Shown: positions 41,202-50,519 of the stretch, one piece after another
Layout of the letters: every line of letters starts with the position of its first letter
Numbering within the stretch: position 1 is the stretch's first letter
From: an uncultured Olsenella sp.
GTDB taxonomy: Bacteria > Actinomycetota > Coriobacteriia > Coriobacteriales > Atopobiaceae
Length of the DNA: 54,451 nucleotides
Assembly (NCBI GenBank): GCA_949290055.1
Contig: CASEQJ010000026.1
Span: forward strand, 1-54,451
Direction: 5' to 3'
Made by a program: the position numbers and the translations under genes
The notes under the pieces: generated by a model
What the model saw: only the letters and a program-made list of their open reading frames with translations
Told to the model about the DNA's origin: nothing
Database searches by the model: none

Positions 41202-41963
41202 CTAGGCGTGCGACGCGTGCTTCGCCTTTTCGACGTCACGCCAGTTGTGCTGGTATCCGCTGAGGAGATCTACGAATCGCTTTGCCGTGTAATGCGGTCG
41301 GGTAATTGCCGAGCCCACGACAACTGCATGGGCGCCCAGGAAGATACACCTCATTGCATCATCGGGCGTATAGATGTGCCCCTCCATCATGACATAGGCA
41401 TCGTTGCCGAGCTCTCTGCAGAATTGCGCGAACATGCGGTAATCGGCGCCCTCGATGTCGCTGGTGGCAGCAGTGTAGCCATAGAGCGTGGGGGCGACGA
41501 TGTCCGCGCCATTCGCCACGGCACGACGCGCCTCCTCGACGTTGGATACGTCAGCAAAGACAATCATGTCGGGATACTTCTCCTTGGCCTGAGGCAGGAG
41601 GTCCCAGGCGATGGTCCCCTCATGAGTCTTCTGGGCCGTGCAATCCATGGCTATGATGTCAGCCCCCGCCTCGACAAGCGCGTCGACCTCACGCATGGTG
41701 GGCGTAATGAAAACGTCGGTGTCGTCATGCCATATTTTCCAAAGCCCGATAATCGGGAGATTGACGTGCTTCTTGATGTCGCGAATCTGATCGGGCGAGT
41801 TTGCCCTGATGCCCACGGCACCCGCCCACTCCGCGCACTCCGCAAACTTGGTCGACATTCCGGGCGTGTAGATGGGCTCGTCGGGCTGCGTCTGACAGCT
41901 GACGATAAGACCCCCCTTCATCGGCTCGATGAGTTCCTCTGCCCGCTTGCTGACATTCCTCAT
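41202..41963 (-). CDS. nanE: N-acylmannosamine-6-phosphate 2-epimerase (NanE-like)
   Basis: 253-residue TIM-barrel epimerase that in known cases converts ManNAc-6-P to GlcNAc-6-P. Motifs: GGLIVSCQTQPDEPIY, GIRANSPDQIRDIK, LPIIGLWKI, DIIAMDCTAQKTHEG, MIVFADVSNVEEA, APTLYGYT, MEGHIYTP and AVVVGSAITRPH. Catalytic Lys is expected in the GLWKI segment. The start at 41963 has GAAGGGAC upstream. No nanA, nanK, nagA or nagB is nearby, so a sialic-acid pathway is not complete here and the true substrate may differ. AT-rich gap upstream (41964-42042) may hold an internal promoter. Confidence 0.88.
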   Translation of the reverse strand: MRNVSKRAEELIEPMKGGLIVSCQTQPDEPIYTPGMSTKFAECAEWAGAVGIRANSPDQIRDIKKHVNLPIIGLWKIWHDDTDVFITPTMREVDALVEAGADIIAMDCTAQKTHEGTIAWDLLPQAKEKYPDMIVFADVSNVEEARRAVANGADIVAPTLYGYTAATSDIEGADYRMFAQFCRELGNDAYVMMEGHIYTPDDAMRCIFLGAHAVVVGSAITRPHYTAKRFVDLLSGYQHNWRDVEKAKHASHA

Positions 41964-42042
41964 TGTTGTCCCTTCGAATGAATATATTAAATTACTAGGT
42001 GCTACTAAATTGACTCGGCAACCTCGCCTCTCCAGACTCCCG

Positions 42043-44835
42043 TCAGCTGAGCTCCCAGACGATGTCGCCATCAGCCCTGCCGACGAAGGACACCTTGCCC
42101 CCTTCGATCGTCACGGGGCACTCTTTTCCGTTGACGACAAGCTTGTCAAAGCGTCTTCCCAAACCTGACACGTCGACCGTAATCCGGTACTCACCGGCAC
42201 GAACCGGACGATAATGTCCGCCGATTCTCTCCTCGTTCTGCTCGTAACCAATTAGGTTCGACCAGATTCGATACCTGTCCTTGGGCAGCGAGGGAGTAAT
42301 CTCAACGCCCTCGGCGGTAAAGACGGGGCGCAGGAACCTGATGGCGTCATAGAGGGGCCATGCGTGCGGATGGACGCACCCCACTGGGAAGTTAATGGCA
42401 TCAGGACGATCGAAGGGTTCCGGGTGGCCCTCGAGATAGGCTCGCTTATTCTCGAGGACGCCGTCGCGGAAACGGGTGTAGCCGGGAAACTCACCCAAGA
42501 AGGATGTGTAGTTGTCATCCGCGCTCCAGATGCCAAACCAGATGTCAGGATACTTGTCGGCATGGTTCGCCAGACTGTTCTTCTTGTACTCCACGTAAGC
42601 CAGGTCACGATCATAGGGAATCATTCCCCAGATGAGCGGGCCATTGAGGGACCACCACACCCAGCCGTCGTTGACGGGTTCATCGTAATCGGGGGCGACA
42701 CGCTGCTTTGCCGCCCCGATGGGCGAGGGGTCCATGACAAGCGTCCGCATGTTTTCGATAAGGGTATGGGCGCGGTCCTCGGATAGCGTCTGTGAAACGA
42801 GCGTCCAGGGCTGACCCTCCATGAAGAACTCGTCCCTGTCTCCCACGAACCCATAGTTGTCGCTAACCCAAATGCGCTGCACCCAGCGACCGTTCCAAAC
42901 GCTATTGATGGCGGCCTTGAGGCCGTTGCTATATGAGCGCACTTCCCCTTCCATCGGATCGCCAATCTCGCGGAGCAGGTCGGCGAACACCTCCGTGCAG
43001 TAGGCGCCGAGTGACGAGGTAAAGAGGCTCTCGCCGATGCGTGAGGCATCCTTGGCATCCTCGGGCGGGACGGGACGACCCTTCTTATGGTGCAGAGCCC
43101 GTGACCAGTCGTTCCAGAGGGTGCGCACAAGTCCGTGCTTTCCCACGCCCACCTCGTCGCGGGTGTATCGGAACAGAAGTTTCAGGATGTCGAGCACCTT
43201 TCTGGGCTCGTTGTTGAGCGAGAAGTACCCCGTCTTGACCTCATCGAGATACCCGAGGTCCTTGGTGGCGAGCACATATTCCGACACAATCCACAGGGGC
43301 CACAGCTCCTGGTCGTCATAGCGCTGCTCCATGGGAGGCCTACCGTCCGCACGGGGCTCGCCGACCGAGGCGCCCGCCGCGTTGGACATGACATAGTGCG
43401 GCGGGAGGCCATCGGTATTGCGAGGATCATCAACGAGAACGCCGTCCCCGGTTATCCCCCCGAAAATCATGCCCGTGCTATCGACCATGCGCAGCTCATA
43501 GTCTATGAGCTCTTTCGCGAGCTCGGGATCGCTGTAGATTAGGGGCATGAGATGCTGGGCCACGTCGCGCACGAACACTTGGTTTCCCACAATATACTGG
43601 TAGTTGCACCCCTGGTTAAGAATGTGGCCCCCAAGAGCGCGGTCGTAGGTAACGCACGAGCGGAGGAAGTAGTTGTGCCACGCGAGCTCGCGCGTAAGCC
43701 AGCGGTCGTCGTCTTCCTCTGGGAACTCAATCGTCGTCTGTCCCTTTGACCACAGCTCGAGCGTACGCGCGAGCGCCTCGTCGACGTGGCCGCGATACTT
43801 GGCCACCAGAGCGTCCAGATCAACGTTCTCCGGCAAGTACCCCACCAAAAAGCTAATCTCCGCCGTCTGCCCGGGAGCCACCTCAAGTTCGCTGACGGCA
43901 ATAAGGGAGTCCGGCTCACCCTCGTCATCGTTCGAATCGACACCCGTCGGCCGCAGCAGATCCCCGTTCGCGAAGAAGGAGGCCGCTGCGTGACGCATCG
44001 AGAGGGACGAGCCCCCATCGAGCCTCACGAGGAACAGGGAGGGCGGAGTCAGGTCCTCGAAATTGTTTCTGTCGCCCACTCTCGGACAGATGAGCTCATT
44101 TACCTCGTCAATCGAGGCAATGCCCCTCTCCTCGTCCTTCTCGGGATAGCGATAGCCATCGAAGCGCAGGTCGACCCTGGTCCCATCTCCCCGCTCCCTG
44201 AAGTGCCTCGAGAAGTTTCGTCCGAACTCGCGCCGAAAATAGTAATGGTAGTCCGGACGTGCCGACTTGTAGTAGGTGTACTTGAGGGGTCGATAGCTCA
44301 TCTGATACTGCTCGGTACCCCAATATTCGAACCAACGCCCCCGCACGACACCATCGGTGTTGTTAGTCACACGAACCCTCGAGATAAGTGCCGGGTCGTC
44401 ACCATAGGGCGCAAAGATGGTCTGCTCAACGCTGAGGCGCCCATCAGAGACCCGCTTGGTGAAGTAGCCGCATCCAAAGATGCGCTCGAAATTCTCTTGC
44501 TCCCGATAGAACGTCGAGAGACAGCTCTCGTTGTCCCTGAAGTAGCCGAAACCTCCCGCATATTGGTAGCGCTCAGGATCCCAGTCGTTCACAAACTTGG
44601 GCCCGCCCTCGTCCTGGCGGATCTTTACATATCCAAAGTTGTAGGTGAGCCCAATGATGCGGTCGTTCCCGATTTGACTCCAGTGGCTCCGGTAGTCACC
44701 CCATACCGAGTCCTTCTTGACGAGGGGCAGCTTTTCGGGCAGCTGGTATTGGTCGCAGGTGTAGCGATACGCCGGAAGACCCACCTCATCCCGGAACCAT
44801 ATTCCGAATGACCCCGAGCCGTACTCCTTGTCCAT
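42043..44835 (-). CDS. GH94-like glycoside phosphorylase (glycosyltransferase 36 type)
   Basis: 930 residues, the size of cellobiose/chitobiose phosphorylases. An N-terminal beta-sandwich region begins MDKEYGSGSFGIWFRDEVGLPAY. The (alpha/alpha)6 barrel has RDVAQHLMPLIYSDPELAKELI and RYDDQELWPLWIVSEYVLATKDLGYLDE. The family's DWND-type catalytic motif appears as LWNDWSRAL. Such enzymes split beta-glycosides with phosphate to give a sugar 1-phosphate. No signal peptide. Exact specificity is not visible; a hydrolase role is possible if the phosphate site is changed. AGGGGAGAA precedes the start. Confidence 0.8.
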   Translation of the reverse strand: MDKEYGSGSFGIWFRDEVGLPAYRYTCDQYQLPEKLPLVKKDSVWGDYRSHWSQIGNDRIIGLTYNFGYVKIRQDEGGPKFVNDWDPERYQYAGGFGYFRDNESCLSTFYREQENFERIFGCGYFTKRVSDGRLSVEQTIFAPYGDDPALISRVRVTNNTDGVVRGRWFEYWGTEQYQMSYRPLKYTYYKSARPDYHYYFRREFGRNFSRHFRERGDGTRVDLRFDGYRYPEKDEERGIASIDEVNELICPRVGDRNNFEDLTPPSLFLVRLDGGSSLSMRHAAASFFANGDLLRPTGVDSNDDEGEPDSLIAVSELEVAPGQTAEISFLVGYLPENVDLDALVAKYRGHVDEALARTLELWSKGQTTIEFPEEDDDRWLTRELAWHNYFLRSCVTYDRALGGHILNQGCNYQYIVGNQVFVRDVAQHLMPLIYSDPELAKELIDYELRMVDSTGMIFGGITGDGVLVDDPRNTDGLPPHYVMSNAAGASVGEPRADGRPPMEQRYDDQELWPLWIVSEYVLATKDLGYLDEVKTGYFSLNNEPRKVLDILKLLFRYTRDEVGVGKHGLVRTLWNDWSRALHHKKGRPVPPEDAKDASRIGESLFTSSLGAYCTEVFADLLREIGDPMEGEVRSYSNGLKAAINSVWNGRWVQRIWVSDNYGFVGDRDEFFMEGQPWTLVSQTLSEDRAHTLIENMRTLVMDPSPIGAAKQRVAPDYDEPVNDGWVWWSLNGPLIWGMIPYDRDLAYVEYKKNSLANHADKYPDIWFGIWSADDNYTSFLGEFPGYTRFRDGVLENKRAYLEGHPEPFDRPDAINFPVGCVHPHAWPLYDAIRFLRPVFTAEGVEITPSLPKDRYRIWSNLIGYEQNEERIGGHYRPVRAGEYRITVDVSGLGRRFDKLVVNGKECPVTIEGGKVSFVGRADGDIVWELS

Positions 44836-44912
44836 TTCTCCCCTTTCGGAACTGCGGTTTGTCCCGTCACGAGGGCCCCATTGCCACCTGTTTTGCAACG
44901 GGGCCCCTGTCG

Positions 44913-46301
44913 TTACTCTGCATACTTGTCGGAAGCTCCAAGGAGGAACGAGACGATGAACGAGACGGCGAGCGTGATAAGCACCGCTATGCAGATGTGA
45001 ACGATGTTCATCGGGTACTCACTCGTGATGTATTGGACGATTCCAAAGATGCCCAGGTTGCCGAGAACCATGCAGCGGATGTTCATGATGCCCACATACA
45101 GGCCACCGACCGCGCCCCCGATGAGGGCGGCATAGAGCGGTCGCTTGAGCCGCAGCTCCGTGCCGTAGAGAGCGGGCTCGGTAATTCCCAGAATGCAGGA
45201 GAGGCCCGTCGACGCCGCAATGGAGCGCGTGTTCTTGTTGGCGGTCCTCACCGCGACGCCGAGCGTGGCCCCGCCCTGAGCAATGTTCGAGAGGAACATG
45301 CCGGGATAGATGGTGGCGTCATATCCGAACGCGGCGAAGTTGGTGTAGATGATCGGTGTCATCGCGTGGTGGGTGCCCGTCATGACGAGAATCGGCGTCA
45401 GTCCGCCCGCAATCATCGGTAGAAGCCACGGAGCAACGGCATAGATCGCGTTTACGCCATAGGACAGCGCGGAGCTCACGTACTCGCCGATTGGGCCAAA
45501 GACGAGCAGCTCAAAGGGGGCGATGATGAGAACTGTGAGGAAGGGGACAAAAACTGACTTCAGAACGGAAGGAGTAATCTTATTTACGAGCTTCTCCACG
45601 TACTTCTGGCAGAAGACCGTTAGAAAGATGGGCACCACCGTTTGGTTGTAGTTGAGAAGGGGGACGTCGATGCCGAAAAGGTCGATGGGGTCCCCGGTGG
45701 CAACAATGATGCGCCAGTTGTCATGCAAAAGAACGCCCGCAAGCACCATTGCGACTGCCGGGTTGCAGCCAAGCTGCTTCGCTACCGAGTTTGCCAAAAT
45801 AATGGGAATGAAGTAGAAGCCGGAGTCGGCAACAAAATTCAGAATCTGCATGGTCCCGAGATCAGCAGGCACTCCCGCGATCGTCGCGATTGAGTAGACG
45901 ACTTTGAGCATGCCCGCCGCCACGAGGGCGGGAATCATGGGAATGAAGCAGTTGGAGATGAAGTCGATAACCCGTCCGAAGGCGCTCTCCTTCTTTTCGC
46001 CGAGACCGGAATCCTGTGCCTCCGCTTCGGGATCGTCAATTTTGGCGTCATCGCCGACGCCGGTGATGAGGGCGGCCTCGTTGTACACATTGGTGGCCTC
46101 GCCACCAACGACCACCTGGTACTGGCCGCCCTTGATCACAATGCCGAAGACGCCCGGAAGCGCCTTGATGGCCTCCTGGTTGATTTTCGCCTCATCGTAG
46201 ACACGAAAGCGAACGCGCGTCTGACAGTGCATCAGCTCCTTGATGTTCTCTTTTCCGCCGAATAGCTCGACAAGTCTTCCCGCTAGCTCTTGATTGGTCA
46301 T
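44913..46301 (-). CDS. PTS beta-glucoside-family EIIBC
   Basis: 462-residue membrane permease. The EIIB domain (1-85) has the phosphorylated Cys26 in KELMHCQTRVRF. The EIIC domain has about ten hydrophobic segments and GITEPALYGTELRLKRP, typical of the BglF/BglP branch. No fused EIIA domain; a separate EIIA is encoded at the other end of the operon (37321). Imports and phosphorylates a sugar, probably a beta-glycoside or related sugar alcohol. First gene of the operon; upstream is a 22-bp tandem duplication (46312-46355). Confidence 0.93.
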   Translation of the reverse strand: MTNQELAGRLVELFGGKENIKELMHCQTRVRFRVYDEAKINQEAIKALPGVFGIVIKGGQYQVVVGGEATNVYNEAALITGVGDDAKIDDPEAEAQDSGLGEKKESAFGRVIDFISNCFIPMIPALVAAGMLKVVYSIATIAGVPADLGTMQILNFVADSGFYFIPIILANSVAKQLGCNPAVAMVLAGVLLHDNWRIIVATGDPIDLFGIDVPLLNYNQTVVPIFLTVFCQKYVEKLVNKITPSVLKSVFVPFLTVLIIAPFELLVFGPIGEYVSSALSYGVNAIYAVAPWLLPMIAGGLTPILVMTGTHHAMTPIIYTNFAAFGYDATIYPGMFLSNIAQGGATLGVAVRTANKNTRSIAASTGLSCILGITEPALYGTELRLKRPLYAALIGGAVGGLYVGIMNIRCMVLGNLGIFGIVQYITSEYPMNIVHICIAVLITLAVSFIVSFLLGASDKYAE

Positions 46302-46311
46302 GAGAAGTCCT

Positions 46312-46355
46312 TTCGAAGTGCATCCCGTCAAAGTTCGAAGTGCATCCCGTCAAAG
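46312..46355 (-). repeat. Perfect 22-bp tandem duplication upstream of EIIBC
   Basis: TTCGAAGTGCATCCCGTCAA plus AG is repeated exactly at 46312-46333 and 46334-46355. The inner copy contains the AAAGGAC ribosome binding site region boundary. Upstream (46356-46410) a GC-rich hairpin and possible -10 (TAGATA) occur. Might be a duplicated regulator site or a recent slippage event. Nothing else seen in the 187-bp gap to the hydrolase gene. Confidence 0.75.
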
Positions 46356-46488
46356 AGTCCCGCGGAGAGGGCCCGGCCCCGCGCTATCTAAACGCCATGC
46401 TATGGCACGCCCTGCTCGTCATCCATCAATGAAACTGCCGCTAGGAAGCGGTAGGGGAGACGGCAGAGCCCGCCTCATCGTCACGGCC

Positions 46489-47223
46489 CTATGCGTAAAA
46501 GGCCGGCGCGAGGCTCATCTGTGAGAACTGTTCAGCATCGTGGCCAAACATCACATAAGCTCCGCTTCGTTCGGCAATGTCCCGCAAGCGGCCGAGAGAG
46601 CAGAGGGTTTTGGCGGCATCCTGGTACACCCCCGGAAGACGTGGGGGCGGCCCGAAGTTTCGAGCGGTATAGCAGGCGTCAGAAGTCACTAGCATTGGGC
46701 GCTCAAGCCCGAGAAGCATCGCCTGCAGACCCTCTGTGTGACCCGGGGCCGGGATGAGCCTGATACCAGGTAGGATGTCACACTCACCATCAATCGTGCG
46801 CCAGCGGATTTCCCCAGAAATGTCTTCCTTCCGGTAAATCGAGCCCCGTTTCCCCTCCGCCACCTCGGCTCGAGCAACCTCCAGCTCGCGGCTCTGCACG
46901 ACAACGTCGGCATTCGGAAACAGGTGTATGTTGCCGGCATGATCGTGATGCAGGTGCGAGAGAACAACAAGGCGCACCTGATCGGGAGCGGCCCCGCACA
47001 GTGCAAGCTGCTCAACAAGACGTTCTCCACCAGATGAGCCGTCTTCGCAGTCCCTCTCACCAGTATCAAAGAGAATCAGTCCCTCGGGATGCTCGATAAG
47101 CATCGCCCAGCAGGGAATGGCTTTCTTTGTGCCACTGACCTCGGAGCCCTCCGGCTTCACCAGCGCATCCTCGTCAACGGTCAAGTCGCAAATCTTGAGC
47201 ACGCGAGCCCGTATGTCCCCCAT
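46489..47223 (-). CDS. Metallo-beta-lactamase-fold hydrolase (AHL lactonase-like)
   Basis: 244 residues. Zinc motif SHLHHDHAGN (HxHxDH), a further ligand in PAPGHTEGL, Asp in LVTSDACYTARN and a C-terminal MFGHDAEQF. This pattern and length match the AttM/AiiA-type lactonase subfamily. Whether it opens an acyl-homoserine lactone or a sugar lactone is unknown; in a sugar locus a lactone intermediate is reasonable. GAGGGGGAG precedes the ATG. Divergent from the transporter gene, 168 bp apart. Confidence 0.85.
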   Translation of the reverse strand: MGDIRARVLKICDLTVDEDALVKPEGSEVSGTKKAIPCWAMLIEHPEGLILFDTGERDCEDGSSGGERLVEQLALCGAAPDQVRLVVLSHLHHDHAGNIHLFPNADVVVQSRELEVARAEVAEGKRGSIYRKEDISGEIRWRTIDGECDILPGIRLIPAPGHTEGLQAMLLGLERPMLVTSDACYTARNFGPPPRLPGVYQDAAKTLCSLGRLRDIAERSGAYVMFGHDAEQFSQMSLAPAFYA

Positions 47224-47391
47224 CGCTCCCCCTCGGTCCGGCGGTTTCGCAGGGTTATTTTCCTAAGGTCTCGCAGCCCCACTCAATCCAAGGGTTTACC
47301 GCCAACAAAGGGCAATATTTCAGTTGGACCGCCGAGGGAGGCGTGCGTACCGTTGGATAAGAAGACAGCTCCTCGATGCAGGGAGACAGCG

Positions 47392-48645
47392 GTGCCCAAA
47401 AAGTCTCATGTGCTCCTTGTTGTGGCCCTTTGCGGATTGTTCGCATCCGCTGTTGGTCTTTGCATCAATTCGGTCGGCGTGTTCTATACCCCGATGAGCG
47501 AGGGGCTTCGGTCGATGCGAGGCGACGTCGCCCTTCACACCACCATCTCCAACGCGATATCGGCACTCGTCTCCCTATTTGCCGTCAGAGTGCACCGACA
47601 CCTGGGATTCAAGAAGGTGCTCGCAACAGCAACGGCAATCGCCGTCGTACCCACGATTGCCATGGCGGGATCGAGCTCAGTAGCCGAATTGTATGTCTTG
47701 GGTGCGCTTCGAGGGGTGGGGACGGGGTTCTTCGGGATGGTTGTCATCACCGTCATGGTGAACAACTGGTTCTATGAGCGACGCGGAGCGGTCACGGGCC
47801 TCATCTTCGGAGTGGGAGGCGTCGCGGGCGCGCTCTTCTCGCCTCTTCTCTCCCTCCTCATTGAAATCTGCGGCTGGCGCTTCACGACAGCGTTCATGGG
47901 GTGTGCCCTGTTTGTTCTCAATCTGCCAGCACTCGTCTGCCGCATCGAAATTGAGCCGGGCGCCGTGGGCTGCACTCCCTACGGAATAGCCTGCACCGAG
48001 ACGAAGCGGGAGGGATTTCTGCTTAAAACACGGGTTCCCGCAGTCGTCGCGACTCTTACTCTCATCAGTCTGCTGCATTCCTGCCTCACCGGCATCCCCC
48101 AGCATTTCATAGGCTATGCGGAGACCCTGCAGCTGGGTACGGCCACGGGCTCCCTCATGGTATCGGGAGCCCTTCTGTCCGATATCGTCTTCAAGCTCTC
48201 CGCCGGGTCCATCAGTGACCACACGGGCCCCTTCGCGACCATCGCCGCACTCGTTGCGCTCAACACCGCGTCCATCGTCATGTTGATGGCGTTTCAGAGC
48301 TCCGTTGCTCTCATCATAAGTGCGGCGCTCTTTGGGTCGGTGTACTCGGTCACGGGCGTCTGCCTGTCGACGCTCGCTCAGCGAATACTAAGCCGCAGCG
48401 ACTACGAAAAGTGGTTTCCCGTGGTGTCTTCGGCATGCATACTTGGATCCGCCGTCTCGCTGTCAGTCGTGGGCTACCTATACGACCTCACCGGAACGTA
48501 CGCCACCGCGTTTTTCGCCGCACTCGGCATCCACCTCGCAGACCTCATTCTTCTTGTGCTGATATGGTTAATCTCCTCGGCGGCGGACAATGACCGATGC
48601 CGCATCGCCCAACTTCCTGACAGCGCAAGAAGGGGCGCCCTATGA
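47392..48645 (+). CDS. Major facilitator superfamily transporter
   Basis: 417 residues with about 12 hydrophobic segments. It starts at GTG (VPKKSHVLLVVALCGLFASAVG) after GGGAGA; the frame is open upstream but reads low-hydrophobicity sequence. The loop NNWFYERRGAVTGLIFGVGGVAGALFSPLLS resembles the oxalate/formate antiporter-like (OFA) and monocarboxylate MFS branch. Probably moves an organic acid or sugar acid. Overlaps the PRD regulator by 4 bases, so part of that operon. Substrate unknown. Confidence 0.85.
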   Translation: MPKKSHVLLVVALCGLFASAVGLCINSVGVFYTPMSEGLRSMRGDVALHTTISNAISALVSLFAVRVHRHLGFKKVLATATAIAVVPTIAMAGSSSVAELYVLGALRGVGTGFFGMVVITVMVNNWFYERRGAVTGLIFGVGGVAGALFSPLLSLLIEICGWRFTTAFMGCALFVLNLPALVCRIEIEPGAVGCTPYGIACTETKREGFLLKTRVPAVVATLTLISLLHSCLTGIPQHFIGYAETLQLGTATGSLMVSGALLSDIVFKLSAGSISDHTGPFATIAALVALNTASIVMLMAFQSSVALIISAALFGSVYSVTGVCLSTLAQRILSRSDYEKWFPVVSSACILGSAVSLSVVGYLYDLTGTYATAFFAALGIHLADLILLVLIWLISSAADNDRCRIAQLPDSARRGAL

Positions 48646-50519
48646 AACGAGAGCAGATTCGCATCATTTTGAGGCGCCTCCGCGAGGGGGCGTACGTCAC
48701 CGCACGGGAGCTGGCCAGCGAGCTCGGTCTTTCCGAGAAAACGACTCGCTCCCGACTGGCGGAGCTCGATGCAGTCCTCCAAAGCCATGGCGCGCGAATC
48801 GAGGCAAAGCACGGGGCCGGGTACACGCTCATAATTTATAGCTTGGATGAATATGGGCATTTCCTGGCCTCCGTCGGAAGAGGGAGCTCACAGATACCCC
48901 AGACTTCCGACGAACGCGTGCGCTACATCCTCGAGCGGCTCGTTGCGTCAGGTGACGCGTACCTCTCCACTGACAACATCGCCCAGGAGATCTATGCGTC
49001 CAAACAGACCATCTACCACGACCTCGCCGAGGTTGAGCGCATTCTCGTCTCCGAGCGTCTCAGTTTGGAGCGGCGACCCGGCTACGGGATCAGGATTCGG
49101 GGATCGGAGCTATCGATTCGCACGCTGATGGTTAACCGGCTGCTCTCGAGCATATCCGATGAGACATACCTCGAGATTAGGCGCTTCCTGCTCTCCGTCG
49201 TAACCTTCACGGACTATCACGCAACCGACAATAGCCTCGACGAGATATGCCTTTACATCTACGCGATGCTGAGGCGCCTAAAGGAAGGTCATCGCATCGA
49301 TGACGGCAGCCTGCCTTCCGTTGACGCGGAGGCCGTAAAGAGCACAGCCTCGAGTCTTGCAACGATACTCGAGGGCAGCCTTCGAGAACCCCTGCCCGTT
49401 ATAGAGCGTCGCTATCTCGAGGTCATTCTCCTAAGCAAGAGAAGCACCGCCTCCGGCCAGGAGATAGTTATTCCCTCCGACATCCTCAAGCTCGCAGCGG
49501 ACATGATAGCAAGCGTCGAGGCCTCCTTCGGTCTCAACCTCGCACATGACCTCGACTTCCTCATGATGCTCTCGCGCCACCTCACCCTTCTTGCCAATCG
49601 CATCACCCTGGGAATCCAAGAAAGAAACCCCCTGCTCCCTGACATCAAGAGAAACTTCGGCCTCGCATGGACGGCCGCCTCACAAGCCTGCGGCATAGCC
49701 GACCGGCACTTTGATGCCCATCTCATCGAGGACGAGGTGGGATTCATCGCGCTCATTTTCGATATTCCCATCGAGCGACGTCGCGTCGAGAGGCGCAAGA
49801 AGTCCATCATCCTCGTCTGCGCAACGGGAACCTCAAGCTCTCAGCTTCTCAAGTATCGTTTCAACGCGGCTTTTGGTGACCTCATCTCGACCCTGCATGT
49901 AACCAGCCTCCAGAACCTGCGCAATCTCAACGTCGCAGAATACGACTACATCTTCACCACCACCCCAATCGAGGAGAAGATGCCGATACCAGTGGTGGAG
50001 GTCGGCTACTTCCTCGAGTCTACGGATGTCAGCGATGTCAGACACTTCTTCGTCTCAAGCGGCCTTCCGAGCCCCAATGAGTTCTTCCGACAGGATCTCT
50101 TCATCCCTCGGCTCCGCGCCCGCGACAAGGACGAGGCCCTACGAATAATGTGCGCACAGGTAGAGAGCCGCGCCGAAATCAATGGAGACCTCTATGAGCT
50201 CGTCCTTCAACGAGAGGCCTTAGCAAACACGAGCTATGGACACCTGGCGGCAATCCCTCACCCGCGAAGGATTGTGAGCGAGGAGTCGCTGTGCTGCGTA
50301 GGGATTCTCGATCATCCGATCTCTTGGGGAGACGGCAACGATGTTCAAATTGTCTTTCTAATCTCCGTCGGGAGGAACTCAAAGAATCGCCTCGATTACT
50401 TTTATCAGATGCTCGCCCGTTTCCTTTTTGACTCCAAGAGCGTGCGAGCTCTCATCAAGCGACGCGACTATACGCAGCTCATTTCGACCATGCAGACGAT
50501 AGGCGAGGCTATCTCATGA
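48642..50519 (+). CDS. PRD-containing transcriptional activator (LicR/ManR type)
   Basis: 625 residues. Two helix-turn-helix domains (1-66, TARELASELGLSEKTTRSRL; and 88-145, LSTDNIAQEIYASKQTIYHDL), two PTS-regulation domains (about 165-385), an EIIB-like domain with Cys393 in ILVCATGTSSSQLL, and a C-terminal EIIA-like domain with H534 in SYGHLAAIPHP. HPr and EIIB phosphorylate such proteins to set activity according to sugar supply. It probably activates its own operon and perhaps the divergent glycyl-radical operon. It has DNA-binding rather than RNA-antiterminator domains. Confidence 0.93.
   Translation: MKREQIRIILRRLREGAYVTARELASELGLSEKTTRSRLAELDAVLQSHGARIEAKHGAGYTLIIYSLDEYGHFLASVGRGSSQIPQTSDERVRYILERLVASGDAYLSTDNIAQEIYASKQTIYHDLAEVERILVSERLSLERRPGYGIRIRGSELSIRTLMVNRLLSSISDETYLEIRRFLLSVVTFTDYHATDNSLDEICLYIYAMLRRLKEGHRIDDGSLPSVDAEAVKSTASSLATILEGSLREPLPVIERRYLEVILLSKRSTASGQEIVIPSDILKLAADMIASVEASFGLNLAHDLDFLMMLSRHLTLLANRITLGIQERNPLLPDIKRNFGLAWTAASQACGIADRHFDAHLIEDEVGFIALIFDIPIERRRVERRKKSIILVCATGTSSSQLLKYRFNAAFGDLISTLHVTSLQNLRNLNVAEYDYIFTTTPIEEKMPIPVVEVGYFLESTDVSDVRHFFVSSGLPSPNEFFRQDLFIPRLRARDKDEALRIMCAQVESRAEINGDLYELVLQREALANTSYGHLAAIPHPRRIVSEESLCCVGILDHPISWGDGNDVQIVFLISVGRNSKNRLDYFYQMLARFLFDSKSVRALIKRRDYTQLISTMQTIGEAIS

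Noticed and set aside
41202..46301. Standard sialic-acid catabolic operon
   Set aside because: nanE is present but nanA, nanK, nagA, nagB and a sialic-acid transporter are not; the PTS and radical enzyme do not fit that pathway.
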